A stretch of 64,000 bases of DNA from JACVRM01 sp963809765 (GCA_963809765.1 CAWEKT010000001.1:62001-126000); one strand, 5' to 3'. Positions 45,023 to 53,860 are shown, counted from the stretch's first letter. The notes: generated by a model not told the origin, from the sequence alone. Made by a program: numbers and translations.

Positions 45023-46050
45023 TGAACCACCACCGAACGGATGACCTCGCCGGCCTCCATGTCGGCGAAGGCGCGCTCGACGTCATCGAGCCCGATGCGC
45101 TTCGTGACCATCCCGGCGAGGTCGAGCTCGCCCGACCGCGCGAGCCCGGCGAGCATGGGGAAGTCCTCCGCCGGTACGTGGTCGCCGCCGTGGGAGACGA
45201 GGATGCGGAGGCGCCGGTCGAACAGGTGCTTGAGCGAGATCGCCGCCTCGGCGCCCGGCTGGGGGAGTCCGATGTAGACGAGCGTGCCGGCGTGGCCGAG
45301 CATCCCGAGCCCGCGGGCGACGGTCTCCGGCCGGCCGACGACGTCGAAGACGAAGTCGAGTCGCGAGCCCTCCTCCTCGGTGTGCGTGGCGCCGAAGCGG
45401 CGTGCCGCCTCGAGCTTGCGCCCGTCGAGGTCGGTCGCGTAGATCTCGGCAGCGCCTGCGATGCGCGCACCCTGGATGACCGACAGCCCGACGGCGCCGC
45501 AGCCGATGACGCCGACGCGCGCCCCCTCCCAGACCTGGGCGGTCTTGAGCACGGAGCAGACGCCGGTCGCGATCGAGCAGCCGATCAGGCACGCCTGCTC
45601 CGGCGGCAGCCCGCCGTCGAGCTGCACGACGGCGGCGCCGTGGACGATTGCCCGCGTCGCCAGCGTCCCGGTCCCAAGCGTCCCGGCGAGCTCGGTGCCG
45701 TCGGCGAGCCGCGGGCGGGTTGCGGCCACGGGCGGCGTCCGGCAAAGGTGTGCTGCGCCCCGCCGACACCAGAGGCACCTGCCGCACGGCGAGCGCCAGC
45801 CGACCACGACCCCGTCACCCGGCGCGACGTGGACGACGCCCTCGCCGGCGGCCTCGACCGTCCCCGCCCCCTCGTGACCGAGCAGGACCGGCAGCGGGTG
45901 GTTGAACCCGGTGCGGACGACGTGCAGGTCGGTGTGGCAGACGCCGCTCGCCTCGATCCGGACGAGGACTTCCTCGGGGCCGGGCGGCGGCAACTCGATG
46001 TCCTCGAGCGCATAGCGCCCGAGCTCGCTCAGGACGACGCCGCGATCCAC
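45019..46050 (-). CDS. Zinc-dependent alcohol dehydrogenase (class III-like)
   Basis: 343 residues from GTG. Catalytic zinc ligands ASGVCHTDLHVVR and LLGHEGAGTVEAAGEGV, structural zinc CGRCLWCRRGAAHLC (four Cys), and Rossmann loop VGVIGCGAVGLSVIQGAR. It resembles mycothiol/glutathione-type or aryl-alcohol dehydrogenases (AdhE2/FadG-like). NAD-dependent oxidation of an alcohol. Its 5' end overlaps the lactate-oxidase-like gene by 22 bases, its 3' end the thioesterase. Confidence 0.85.
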   Translation of the reverse strand: MDRGVVLSELGRYALEDIELPPPGPEEVLVRIEASGVCHTDLHVVRTGFNHPLPVLLGHEGAGTVEAAGEGVVHVAPGDGVVVGWRSPCGRCLWCRRGAAHLCRTPPVAATRPRLADGTELAGTLGTGTLATRAIVHGAAVVQLDGGLPPEQACLIGCSIATGVCSVLKTAQVWEGARVGVIGCGAVGLSVIQGARIAGAAEIYATDLDGRKLEAARRFGATHTEEEGSRLDFVFDVVGRPETVARGLGMLGHAGTLVYIGLPQPGAEAAISLKHLFDRRLRILVSHGGDHVPAEDFPMLAGLARSGELDLAGMVTKRIGLDDVERAFADMEAGEVIRSVVVQ

Positions 46051-47186
46051 GACTCGTCGAACGTGCGGGCGGCGGTGCCGCCGCTCAGGGCCAGCGTCAG
46101 GTCGGTCTCGGCCAGCAGCTGGTGGACGACCGCCTCGACACCCTCCTGCCCGCCGACGGCCAGGCCGTACGCGTAGGGGCGGCCGAGCAGGACGGCGTCG
46201 GCGCCGAGTGCCAGCGCCTTGAGGACGTCGGCGCCGGTGCGGACGCCGCTGTCCATCAGGACGACCGGGTCGCGGCCGAGTCGCTCTCGAACCTCGACGA
46301 GCGCGTCGAGCGCGGCCACGGCGCCGTCGACCTGGCGGCCGCCGTGATTCGAAACGACGATGCCGTCGGCCCCGTGCGCGAGCGCGCGCTCGGCGTCCTC
46401 GGCGGTGAGCACGCCCTTGACCAGGATCGGCAGCTGCGTCTGCTCGCGCAGCCACTCGAGGTCGGTCCAGGTCAGCCCGAGGTTGGGAAAAGTGCCGAGC
46501 ATGGTCACGGCGGCCGCGAGCAGGTCCTCCTCCGGCGGCTGTGCGAGGCGGCTGCGGAACACGGGATCGGTGAAGAACTGCGCGCAGCCCTCGCCGGTCA
46601 CGAAGGGGAGGTAGGCCTTGCTCAGGTCGCGTGGCCGCCAGCCGAGCACGAGCGTATCGACCGTGACCACGATCGCACCGAAGCCGGCGTCCGCTGCCCG
46701 GCCGACCAGGCTCGCCGTGACCTCGCGGTCGTTGACCCAGTAGAGCTGGAACCAGCGCGGGCCATCGCCCATCGCGCCCGCGACGTCCTCCATCGAGTTC
46801 GACGCCGCGCTCGAGAGCACCAGCGGGACCCCGGTGGCGGCCGCGGCCCGCGCGACGGCGAGCTCGCCGTCCGGATGCGCGATCGAAAGGACGCCGACCG
46901 GCGCGAGGAAGAACGGGCCCGCAGACCGCGTCCCGAGCACCTCGACCGAGAGGTCGCGCTCGGTGTTGCCGGTGAGCATCCGCGGGCGGAGGCGGTAGCG
47001 GTCGAACGCGGCCCGGTTGGCGCGCATGGTCGCCTCGGAGCCGGCGCCGCCGGCGATGTAGTCGAAGGGCCCCGGCTCGAGCACCTCTGCCGCCCGCGTT
47101 TCCCACGCCTCGTGCCCGACCGGCCAGGGCGACTCGCCCGAGGCGTAGATGGCGTTCTGAACCTGGCTGCCCTCGAAGGAGCTCAC
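46029..47186 (-). CDS. FMN-dependent alpha-hydroxy-acid oxidase, lactate 2-monooxygenase-like
   Basis: 385 residues from GTG at 47186 (a GTG at 47189 is one codon earlier). PVGHEAWETRAAEVLEPG and FDYIAGGAGSEATMRANR resemble mycobacterial lactate monooxygenase. FMN/active-site text: LAPVGVLSIAHPDGELA, WFQLYWVNDREV, LVKGVLTAEDAERALAHGAD, GIVVSNHGGRQVDGA (His and Arg) and MDSGVRTGADVLKALALGA. Oxidises L-lactate or a related 2-hydroxy acid. TAGGAT (47198-47193) lies 6 bases before GTG 47186, which decides the start. Confidence 0.85.
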   Translation of the reverse strand: MSSFEGSQVQNAIYASGESPWPVGHEAWETRAAEVLEPGPFDYIAGGAGSEATMRANRAAFDRYRLRPRMLTGNTERDLSVEVLGTRSAGPFFLAPVGVLSIAHPDGELAVARAAAATGVPLVLSSAASNSMEDVAGAMGDGPRWFQLYWVNDREVTASLVGRAADAGFGAIVVTVDTLVLGWRPRDLSKAYLPFVTGEGCAQFFTDPVFRSRLAQPPEEDLLAAAVTMLGTFPNLGLTWTDLEWLREQTQLPILVKGVLTAEDAERALAHGADGIVVSNHGGRQVDGAVAALDALVEVRERLGRDPVVLMDSGVRTGADVLKALALGADAVLLGRPYAYGLAVGGQEGVEAVVHQLLAETDLTLALSGGTAARTFDESWIAASS

Positions 47187-47245
47187 CACGCGATCCTACG
47201 CAGGCTCCGGCGAACCGAGGCCGGCGGGACGGGCCCGTGTGCGCG

Positions 47246-47259
47246 CGGGACATGTCCCG
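47246..47259. promoter_or_regulatory. Perfect 14-base palindrome CGGGACATGTCCCG
   Basis: It lies in the 260-base divergent interval between the lactate-monooxygenase-like gene and the SDR gene, about 50 bases upstream of the minus-strand -10. A regulator binding site is likely. Confidence 0.5.
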
Positions 47260-47338
47260 ATCCGACATGGCCCCGCGAGCCACGCTGAACAGCGCACCCC
47301 ACCCTCCCTAAGGGGAGAGCTGCCTCCACCTCCCGCCC

Positions 47339-47362
47339 GGGTTCGACGGTACCGCCGAACCC
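47339..47362. promoter_or_regulatory. 24-base near-perfect palindrome around CGGTACCG
   Basis: GGGTTCG-A-CGGTACCG-C-CGAACCC: 11 of 12 pairs match, the exception being A opposite C. About 85 bases before the SDR start. Confidence 0.5.
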
Positions 47363-47445
47363 GCGACCTGTCAGTGCCGGTTCTGTGCCGGAACTGCGCC
47401 TGAGCGCGAGGCCGTTGCGGCGGCGGTGTGGTATGAGAGTCGGCC

Positions 47446-48385
47446 ATGCCGTCGCTCGAGGGGAAGGTCGCGATCGTCACCGGCGCCGGACGCGGGATCG
47501 GCCGCGCAGCACGCGCTCGCGCTCGCCGAGGCAGGCGCGCGGGTGGTCGTCAACGACCTCGGCGGCTCGCTCGCCGGCGAGGGCGCCGACACGCGACCTG
47601 CGCAGTCGGTTGTCCAGGAGATCCGCGACCTCGGCGGCGAGGCGATCGCCGACGATGAGAACGTCGCCGACTTCACGGGTGCCGAGCGCATGGTTCAGAG
47701 CGCCGTCGAGACCTGGGGCCGGCTCGACATCCTGGTCAACAACGCCGGCATCCTGCGCGACCGCATGCTGGTCAACATGTCCGAGGCGGAGTGGGACGCG
47801 GTCATCGCGGTCCACCTCAAGGGTCATTTCGCGCCCACGCGTCACGCGGCCGCGCACTGGCGCGAGCGCTCCAAGGCGGGCGAGGAGGTTCGCGGCCGGG
47901 TCATCAACACCTCGAGCCCGTCGGGAGTCTTCGGCAACGTCGGCCAGGCCAACTACGGGGCGGCCAAGGCGGGCATCGCCGGTCTCACGCTGATCGCAGC
48001 GCAGGAGCTCGGCCGCTACGGCGTCACCGTCAACTGTCTCGCCCCCAACGCCCGCACACGCATGACCGAGCAGGCATTCGGCGAGCTCGCGACCCCGGAG
48101 GAGGGGTTCGATCCGCTCGACCCGGCGAACATGGCGCCCGTGGTCGTCGCCCTGGCCGCCGACGAGGCGCAGGCGATCACCGGCCAGGTGTTCTTCGTCT
48201 GGGGCGGCGCGGTGAACGCGCTGCGCCCGTGGGAGGCCGGTGAGCTGTTCGCCGCCGAGGAGCGCTGGGACGCCGATGCGCTGCTCGCGCAGCTGCTCGA
48301 GCGCTACCCGGACGGCAGCGAGCCGGCCGGGATGGTCGCGTCGATGGCGAAGGCCGGCGGCCAGTCGATGAGGACTGTCTCGTGA
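47446..48385 (+). CDS. SDR family (3R)-hydroxyacyl-CoA dehydrogenase-like protein, one frameshift
   Basis: About 312 residues. MPSLEGKVAIVTGAGRGIGR, then after a one-base break near 47505, ARVVVNDLGGSLAGEG, VDILVNNAG-type LDILVNNAGILRDRMLVNMS, INTSSPSGVFGNVGQ, NYGAAKAGIAGLT (Tyr and Lys) and NCLAPNARTRMT. The long form with the NDLGG and LRDRML blocks is that of multifunctional-enzyme-2-type hydroxyacyl-CoA dehydrogenases. Coupled by GTGA to the MaoC hydratase gene, which supplies the preceding beta-oxidation step. Confidence 0.83.
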
Positions 48386-48834
48386 GCACGACCGAGCTGA
48401 CGCTCCAGGAGCTCGAGGCCGCCGAGGAGCGCGACCTCGGCGCCACCGACTGGGTGCGCATCGACCAGCGCGCCATCGAGCTCTTCGCCGAGGCGACCGG
48501 CGACCGGCAGTGGATCCACGTCGACCCCGAGAAGGCAGCGCAGGGGCCGTTCGGGACGACCGTCGCGCACGGCTACCTCACGCTCTCGCTCCTACCCGAC
48601 CTGTTGTCGCGCCTGATCCGGGTCAGCGACGGCCGTATGGGCATCAACTACGGGATCGAGAAGATCCGCTTCACGGCACCGGTGCCGTCGGGCTCCGAGG
48701 TACGCCTCAAGGCCACCCTCCGCTCGAGCGAGCGCCGCGGCGAGGGCGTCCTCTACCGCGTCGGAGTCGAGGTCGAGATCCGGGACGCCGTCAAGCCCGC
48801 GCTCGTCGGCGAAGTCCTCTACCTGGCGTTCTGA
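48382..48834 (+). CDS. MaoC-like (R)-specific enoyl-CoA hydratase
   Basis: 150 residues from GTG. FAEATGDRQWIHVDPEKAAQ has the catalytic Asp and His of the hydratase-2 motif, followed by GPFGTTVAHGYLTLSLLP and YGIEKIRFTAPVPSGSEVR. Hydrates enoyl-CoA to (R)-3-hydroxyacyl-CoA, the substrate of the upstream SDR. Confidence 0.88.
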   Translation: MSTTELTLQELEAAEERDLGATDWVRIDQRAIELFAEATGDRQWIHVDPEKAAQGPFGTTVAHGYLTLSLLPDLLSRLIRVSDGRMGINYGIEKIRFTAPVPSGSEVRLKATLRSSERRGEGVLYRVGVEVEIRDAVKPALVGEVLYLAF

Positions 48835-48890
48835 ATCGTTCTCCTGCCTCGGTGTTGCTGGCGCAACGCGGCGGTGGTCGAACTGCTCGC

Positions 48891-48936
48891 GTCAGTCCCC
48901 TGCGGCGACGGCAGGCCGTCGCCTCCGGGGACAGAC
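48891..48936. repeat. Dispersed hairpin, GGGTCTGTC/GACTGACCC family, copy 4 (reverse orientation)
   Basis: GTCAGTCCCC (48891-48900) faces GGGGACAGAC (48927-48936) with the usual central mismatch; inside, GGCGACGG (48904-48911) and CCGTCGCC (48916-48923) pair perfectly. It lies between the convergent maoC and zur genes and may end both transcripts. Confidence 0.7.
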
Positions 48937-48956
48937 CCGTCGGTGACGACGGAGCG

Positions 48957-49382
48957 TCACCGACAGTCGCCGCAGGCGCCGCGGAGCACGACCTCGTGGC
49001 CGGCGACCGCGTAGCCGACCCGACCGGCGGCTGACGAGATCGCGCGCTCCAGGCCGGCGTCGGAGAAGGGCTCGACCCGGCCGCAGTCGTCGCAGACGAC
49101 GTGGTGGTGATGGTCGCCGCCGGGCTGCACCGGCTCGTAGCGCGCCGTCCCGCTGCCGAGGTCGACCCGCTGGGTGAGGTTGAGCGCGGTCAGCAGCTCG
49201 AGCGTGCGGTAGACGCTCGCGATGCCGACGGGCCGCCCGCCGGCGCGAATGCCCTCGTGCAGCTCCTGGGCGGAGCGGCAGCAGCTCTGCCCGGCGAGCG
49301 CCTCGACCACCGCGCGGCGCGCACCGCCGGCGCGATGGCCCGCGTCCTGGAGGGTCGAAAGGGCGTGCTCGCTCCAGCTCAT
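48957..49382 (-). CDS. zur: Zinc uptake regulator Zur (Fur family)
   Basis: 141 residues. DNA-binding part: LSTLQDAGHRAGGARRAVVE, SAQELHEGIRAGGRPVGIAS, VYRTLELL. Metal-binding part: GDHHHHVVCDDCGRVEPF and a final RGACGDCR, giving two CxxC pairs for structural zinc and the His cluster. Assigned to Zur rather than Fur because it is divergent from ZnuACB and shares a GAGAAnnnTTCTC box with it. TACTGT (49394-49389) is 6 bases before the ATG. With zinc bound it should repress both directions. Confidence 0.87.
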   Translation of the reverse strand: MSWSEHALSTLQDAGHRAGGARRAVVEALAGQSCCRSAQELHEGIRAGGRPVGIASVYRTLELLTALNLTQRVDLGSGTARYEPVQPGGDHHHHVVCDDCGRVEPFSDAGLERAISSAAGRVGYAVAGHEVVLRGACGDCR

Positions 49383-49396
49383 GACGGAACAGTATC

Positions 49397-49409
49397 GAGA
49401 ATCGTTCTC
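49397..49409. promoter_or_regulatory. Zur box 1 (GAGAATCGTTCTC)
   Basis: Perfect GAGAA-TCG-TTCTC dyad between the two divergent -10 boxes. It touches the zur -10 (49389-49394) and covers the -35 region of znuA, whose -10 is TATACT (49419-49424) 7 bases before GTG 49432. Resembles actinobacterial Zur sites. Confidence 0.75.
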
Positions 49410-49431
49410 AACAAGCCGTATACTCGCCCGC

Positions 49432-50319
49432 GTGCCCCTGGCGAGAATGGTTCTCGTTTTCTTGGTGTTCTTGTCCTCCGCCGTCGCCTGCGGCGGCGAC
49501 AGCGGAGACGAGGATGGCGGGCGGACGAGCGTGGTCGCGGCCTTCTACCCCCTCGCCTTCGCAGCCGAGCGCATCGGCGGGGCGGCCGTGGACGTGACCA
49601 ACGCGACGCCGCCCGGAGCCGAGCCCCACGACGTGGAGCTCTCGCCGCGCGACGTCGAGGAGATCCGCGACGCCGACGTCGTCCTCTACCTCGGCGGCGG
49701 CTTCCAGCCCGCCTTCGAGGATGCGGTCGAGGGGGCTGACGGCGCGCTGGTCGACGTCCTCGCAGGCCTTCCCCTGCTCGGGCGGCCAGAAGCCGGCACG
49801 GAAGACGCCGACGCCCGGGTGCGCGACCCGCACGTCTGGCTCGACCCGAGTCGATACGCCCGCATTGCCCGGCGGATCGGCGGCGCGCTCGACCGGCCGG
49901 CCGCAGCCGAGCGGTTCGCGAGCCGGCTGCAGGCGCTGGACGCCGAGTTCGAGCATGGGCTCGCCGGCTGCGAGCGGCGCACGCTGGTGACGAGCCACGC
50001 CGCCTTCGCCTACCTGGCCGGCCGCTACGGACTCGAAGAGGTGGCGCTCTCCGGGCTCGCCCCGGAGGCGGAGCCGACGCCGCAGGATCTCGAGCGCACG
50101 ATCGACCGAGTCCGTGACACCGGCGCGACGACCGTGTTCGTCGAGCCGCTCGTCTCGCCCCGGCTCGCCGAGACGGTGGCGCGGGAGGCGGGCGTCGAGA
50201 CGGCGACCCTCGATCCGGTCGAGGGGCTGACCTCCGACCAGCTCGACAAGGGCGAGGACTACTTCAGCGTCATGCGCGACAACCTGGCAGCGCTCCGGAA
50301 GGCCCTCGGGTGCAGGTAG
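49432..50319 (+). CDS. znuA: Zinc ABC transporter substrate-binding lipoprotein ZnuA
   Basis: 295 residues from GTG. Signal peptide with Cys after FLSSAVA suggests a lipoprotein. Cluster A-I zinc ligands: GAEPHDVELSPRD, RDPHVWLDPS, VTSHAAFAYLAGRYG and VFVEPLVSP. The His-rich loop of E. coli ZnuA is absent. Binds zinc outside the membrane and passes it to ZnuB. Overlaps znuC by 10 bases. Confidence 0.88.
   Translation: MPLARMVLVFLVFLSSAVACGGDSGDEDGGRTSVVAAFYPLAFAAERIGGAAVDVTNATPPGAEPHDVELSPRDVEEIRDADVVLYLGGGFQPAFEDAVEGADGALVDVLAGLPLLGRPEAGTEDADARVRDPHVWLDPSRYARIARRIGGALDRPAAAERFASRLQALDAEFEHGLAGCERRTLVTSHAAFAYLAGRYGLEEVALSGLAPEAEPTPQDLERTIDRVRDTGATTVFVEPLVSPRLAETVAREAGVETATLDPVEGLTSDQLDKGEDYFSVMRDNLAALRKALGCR
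49443..49455. promoter_or_regulatory. Zur box 2 (GAGAATGGTTCTC)
   Basis: Same dyad with centre TGG, located inside the first codons of znuA, 46 bases from box 1. Binding here would block elongation from the leaderless znuA promoter. Confidence 0.65.
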
Positions 50320-51038
50320 CGCCTCCCGCGGTCGAGCTCCGAGGCGTCGAGTTCGCCTACCCCGGCGGCCCACCGGCCCTCGCCGGCGTCGACCTGTCCA
50401 TCTCCCGCGGCGAGTTCGTCGCCGTGGCGGGGCCGAACGGCGGCGGCAAGACGACGCTGCTCCGCCTCGTGCTCGGCCTCGAGCGGCCCCGGCACGGCGA
50501 GGTGCTCCTGTTCGGCGAGCCGGCACACCGGTTCTCGAGACGAGCGGCCCTCGGCTACCTCGCCCAGCGCGCCCACCTCCTCATCGACGCGCCCGCGACC
50601 GTGCGCGAGGTGGTCGCCGCCGGCACGGTCGCCCGCGCAGGCCTCCTCGGCCGTGGTGATGCACTCGCGCCAGGGCGCATCGACGCGGCCATCGCGCGCG
50701 TCGGTCTGGCGGACCTCGCCGAGCGGCCGCTCGCGCAGCTCTCCGGAGGACAGCAGCAGCGCGCGTTCGTCGCCAAGGCGCTGGTGAGCGGCCCTGAGCT
50801 GCTCGTCCTGGATGAGCCGACCACGGGCGTGGACGCTGCTTCGCAGGAGGCGCTCGCGGAGCTGCTCGACCTGCTGCACCGCGACCTCGCGGTCACCGTG
50901 ATCTACGTCTCCCACGAGTTCGGCGCGGTCGAGCGCTACGTCGACCGGCTGGTGCTCGTGCGCAGCGGCATCGTCTTCGACGGCCCGCCCCGCGACCTGC
51001 CCGGCCTCTGGCACGACCCCTCCCACGTCCATGCTTGA
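50310..51038 (+). CDS. znuC: Zinc ABC transporter ATP-binding protein ZnuC
   Basis: 242 residues from GTG. Walker A GPNGGGKTTLL, ABC signature LSGGQQQRAFVAKAL, Walker B LLVLDEPTTGVD and switch IYVSHEFGAVE. The C-terminus HDPSHVHA is His-rich, which is common in zinc importers. Overlaps znuA and znuB, so one transcript under Zur control. Confidence 0.9.
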   Translation: MQVAPPAVELRGVEFAYPGGPPALAGVDLSISRGEFVAVAGPNGGGKTTLLRLVLGLERPRHGEVLLFGEPAHRFSRRAALGYLAQRAHLLIDAPATVREVVAAGTVARAGLLGRGDALAPGRIDAAIARVGLADLAERPLAQLSGGQQQRAFVAKALVSGPELLVLDEPTTGVDAASQEALAELLDLLHRDLAVTVIYVSHEFGAVERYVDRLVLVRSGIVFDGPPRDLPGLWHDPSHVHA

Positions 51039-51834
51039 GTCGGAGTTCATGCGGCTCGCCTTCGCCGCCGGCGCGGTGGTGGGCGTGCTCGCACCGGCCG
51101 TCGGCTTCTTCCTGGTGCAGCGACGCCTGAGCCTGATCGGCGACGGCATCGGCCACGTCGCGTTCGCCGGCGTCGCCGCCGGCCTGCTGCTCGGCATCGA
51201 CCCGGTGCTGACCGCCCTCGTGGCGGCAGTGCTCGGCGCGGTCGCCGTCGAGTGGCTGCGGACTCGGCGCCGGGCGGCCGGCGACCAGGCGCTCGCGCTC
51301 CTCTTCTACACGGGCATCGCCGCCGGGGTCGTGCTCGTGTCGGCGGCGGGCGCGCTCGACGTCGACCTCTTCTCCTACCTGTTCGGCTCGATCCTGACGG
51401 TGACGCGGGGGGACGTCGTGCTCGTCGCCGTGCTCGGCGGCGTCGCGCTGGGGGTGGTCGCCGCTCTCTACCGGGCGCTGGCGGCGGTCGTCCTCGACGA
51501 GGAGGGAGCCAGGGTGACCGGCGTCCCGGTCGGGCTGCTCAACGTCGTGCTGGCAGCGCTTGCGGCGGTCACGATCGCGCTCTCGATGCGCGTCGTCGGG
51601 ATTCTGCTGATCGCCGCGCTGATGGTGCTGCCGGTCGTCGCTGCCACGCCGCTCGCCTGGAGCATGCGCTCGACGCTGCTGCTCGCGATGGCGATCGGCC
51701 TGGTCTCCGTTCTCAGCGGGTTGACGGTCTCGTACTACGCCGACGTGCCGCCGGGCGGCACGATCGTGCTCCTGGCCGCCGGGGCCTTCGGCCTCACGAG
51801 CGCCGCCGGTGCACTACGGGGGCGGCTCACGTGA
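51031..51834 (+). CDS. znuB: Zinc ABC transporter permease ZnuB
   Basis: 267 residues, about eight membrane segments. ABC-3 family text: VQRRLSLIGDGIGHVAFAGV, LFSYLFGSILTVTRGD, MRVVGILLIAALMVLPVVAA. Forms the zinc channel. Its stop overlaps the convergent kynureninase gene by 8 bases. Confidence 0.9.
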   Translation: MLESEFMRLAFAAGAVVGVLAPAVGFFLVQRRLSLIGDGIGHVAFAGVAAGLLLGIDPVLTALVAAVLGAVAVEWLRTRRRAAGDQALALLFYTGIAAGVVLVSAAGALDVDLFSYLFGSILTVTRGDVVLVAVLGGVALGVVAALYRALAAVVLDEEGARVTGVPVGLLNVVLAALAAVTIALSMRVVGILLIAALMVLPVVAATPLAWSMRSTLLLAMAIGLVSVLSGLTVSYYADVPPGGTIVLLAAGAFGLTSAAGALRGRLT

Positions 51835-53080
51835 CCCGCGCGCGCTCGGCAGGCAGCGAGAGGTAGGCCCCGGAGGCGACCAGCCGCTCGAGGCGATCGA
51901 CCGCGTCCCAGACGTCGACGAAGCGCGAGTAGAGCGGCGAGAAGCCGAGCCGGACGACGTCAGGAGCGCGAAAGTCGGGCACGACGCCCGCCTGCTCGAT
52001 CAGACCGCGGCAGAGCCGCCACGCCTCCGGATGCGCGACGCCGACGTGCCCTCCGCGTGCCTCCGGGTCGCGGGGGCTCGCAATCGTGAAGCCATGCGCC
52101 GCCAGCCGCTCGTCTGCCAGCGCCGCCGTCAGCTCGGTCAGCGCGACCGACTTGCGCCGGATCGGCTCCACACCAGCCTCGAGCACGAGCTCGACGCCCG
52201 CTCGCGCGGCGACCAGCCCGAGGATGGGCGGCGTCCCGGCCGCGAACCGCTCGATGCCCGCCGCCGGGACGTAGGCCGGCCCCATCTCGAACTGGTCGCG
52301 CTGGCCGAACCAGCCCTGGATCGGCGAGCGCATGCGCTCCTGCAGCTCGTGGGCGACGTAGAGGAAGGCGGGCGCGCCAGGACCGGCGTTGAGGTACTTG
52401 TAGGTGCAGCCCACCGCCAGGCCGGCACCGGCGGCCGGCAGGTCGATCGGCACGGCGCCGACCGAGTGGCTCAGATCCCAGATGACGAGCGCCCCGCAGG
52501 CGGCGGCCGCCTCCTCGATCGCGCCCAGGTCGGCCAGTGCGCCCGAGCGGTAGGCGACGTGCGAGAGCGAGACGAGGCCGACGTCTCCCGCGGAGCACGC
52601 GGCTGCGACGTCGGCGGGGGTCGGGCCGGCGACCGCGTCGCAGTCGATCAGCCGCAGCTCGAGCCCGCGCCGCTCGGCGACGCCTGCGAGCACGTACCGG
52701 TCGGTGGGGAAGTTCTCCCGGTCGGTGACGATCGCCCGTGCGCCCGGCCGCAGGTCGAGCGCCGCGTGGGCGAGCTTGTAGAGGTTGACGGTCGTCGAGT
52801 CGCAGGCGAGCACCTCGCCCGCCTGTGCGCCCACCAGGGCGGCGAGCTGGTCGCCGACCGCGACCGGCAGCTCGATCCACTCCGCCCAGCCCGAGACGAG
52901 CCGCTCGCCCCACGTCTCGACCAGCTCCCCGAGCGCGCCCGCCGTCGCTCGCGGCAGGCGGCCGAGCGAGTTGCCGTCGGCGTAGATGCGCTCCTCGTCG
53001 GCGATGACGAAGCGCTCGCGGAACGGCGCGAGCGCGTCCTCGCGGTCGAGTCGCTGCGCGTCGGCGCGCGTGAGCGTCAC
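51827..53080 (-). CDS. kynU: Kynureninase
   Basis: 417 residues from GTG. PLP-dependent class V aminotransferase fold: FVIADEERIYADGNSLGRLP, VLACDSTTVNLYKLAHAAL, VIWDLSHSVGAVPIDL (PLP Asp region) and GCTYKYLNAGPGAPAFLYV with the Schiff-base Lys. IQGWFGQRDQFEM is typical for kynureninase. Cleaves L-kynurenine to anthranilate and alanine. GTGA overlap with the kynurenine formamidase gene; divergent from the trp operon. Confidence 0.9.
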   Translation of the reverse strand: MTLTRADAQRLDREDALAPFRERFVIADEERIYADGNSLGRLPRATAGALGELVETWGERLVSGWAEWIELPVAVGDQLAALVGAQAGEVLACDSTTVNLYKLAHAALDLRPGARAIVTDRENFPTDRYVLAGVAERRGLELRLIDCDAVAGPTPADVAAACSAGDVGLVSLSHVAYRSGALADLGAIEEAAAACGALVIWDLSHSVGAVPIDLPAAGAGLAVGCTYKYLNAGPGAPAFLYVAHELQERMRSPIQGWFGQRDQFEMGPAYVPAAGIERFAAGTPPILGLVAARAGVELVLEAGVEPIRRKSVALTELTAALADERLAAHGFTIASPRDPEARGGHVGVAHPEAWRLCRGLIEQAGVVPDFRAPDVVRLGFSPLYSRFVDVWDAVDRLERLVASGAYLSLPAERARVT

Positions 53081-53837
53081 GCGTCGATCCAGTCGCGAAC
53101 CGCGCGCCAGCAGGACGAGCGGGGCTCGAGGTGCTCGAAGTGCGCCTCGCCGCTGATCAGCTCGAGCTCGACCCGGTCGCCGGCGGCGCGCGGCCGCCTC
53201 CGCGTACGCCTCCGAGACCCGCGGCGGCACGATCTCGTCGCGCTCGCCGTGGACGAGCAGCTGCGGCACCCCGAGCGGCACCAGCTCGGCGGGCGAGGCG
53301 GCGGCGTAGCGCTCGGGCATCTCCTCCGGACTGCCGCCGAGCAGCTCGGTCACGACGCCGCCGCCGAGCGAGAGCCGGGCTCCGAGCGCGAGGTCGACGA
53401 CGCCGGACTGCGCGACGGCGGCGGCGACGCGCACAACGGGCCCGGAGCCGGGAGCACCCGCCGGCAGGCCCGGGCGCGCCGCCGTCCAGAGCGCGAGGTG
53501 GCCGCCCGCCGAGTGGCCGATCGCGGTCACCCGGGTCGCATCGGCTTCGGGAATGGAGGCGAGCAGGTCGACCGCCGCTGCCACGTCCACGAAGAGCTCC
53601 GGCCAGCCGGCGTCCGGGCAGGCGCCGGTACTCGATGTTCCAGGTCGCCCAGCCTGCACGGACGAGATCGTCACAGAGCGGCTCCATCAGGCTGCGCTCG
53701 TACCGGTTGCGCCAGAAGCCACCGTGGATGAGCACCGCCACGCGATGCGGCCCGGCGCCGTCCGGCAGGCGCAGCTCGGCGTGCTGGTCGGGGTGCGCGC
53801 CGTATGCGTGCAGGGCTGTGTCCACGGCGCGCAGCAC
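53077..53837 (-). CDS. Kynurenine formamidase-like alpha/beta hydrolase, frameshifted
   Basis: About 253 residues from GTG. VLIHGGFWRNRYERSLMEPL has the HGG-[FY]-W signature of animal-type arylformamidase; GWATWNIEYRRLP, VTAIGHSAGGHLALWTA (Ser), LLVHGERDEIVPPRVSEAY (acid) and a GEAHFEHLEP His follow. Frame changes near 53622 and 53190. It would hydrolyse N-formylkynurenine to kynurenine, the substrate of the overlapping kynureninase. No tryptophan dioxygenase is in the window. Confidence 0.75.
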
Positions 53838-53847
53838 GTTACGTAAC
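53838..53847. promoter_or_regulatory. GTTACGTAAC palindrome between kyn and trp genes
   Basis: Perfect 10-base palindrome in the 23-base divergent interval; it touches the GTG of the formamidase gene and is 13 bases before the trpD ATG. Promoters of both directions must overlap it. Confidence 0.4.
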
Positions 53848-53860
53848 CTGGCCTGCAGCC

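Noticed and set aside
49397..49409. A LexA or Fur box instead of a Zur box
   Set aside because: The dyad GAGAANNNTTCTC is not the LexA pattern (GAAC-N4-GTTC) and repeats only at the zinc importer; genomic context favours Zur.
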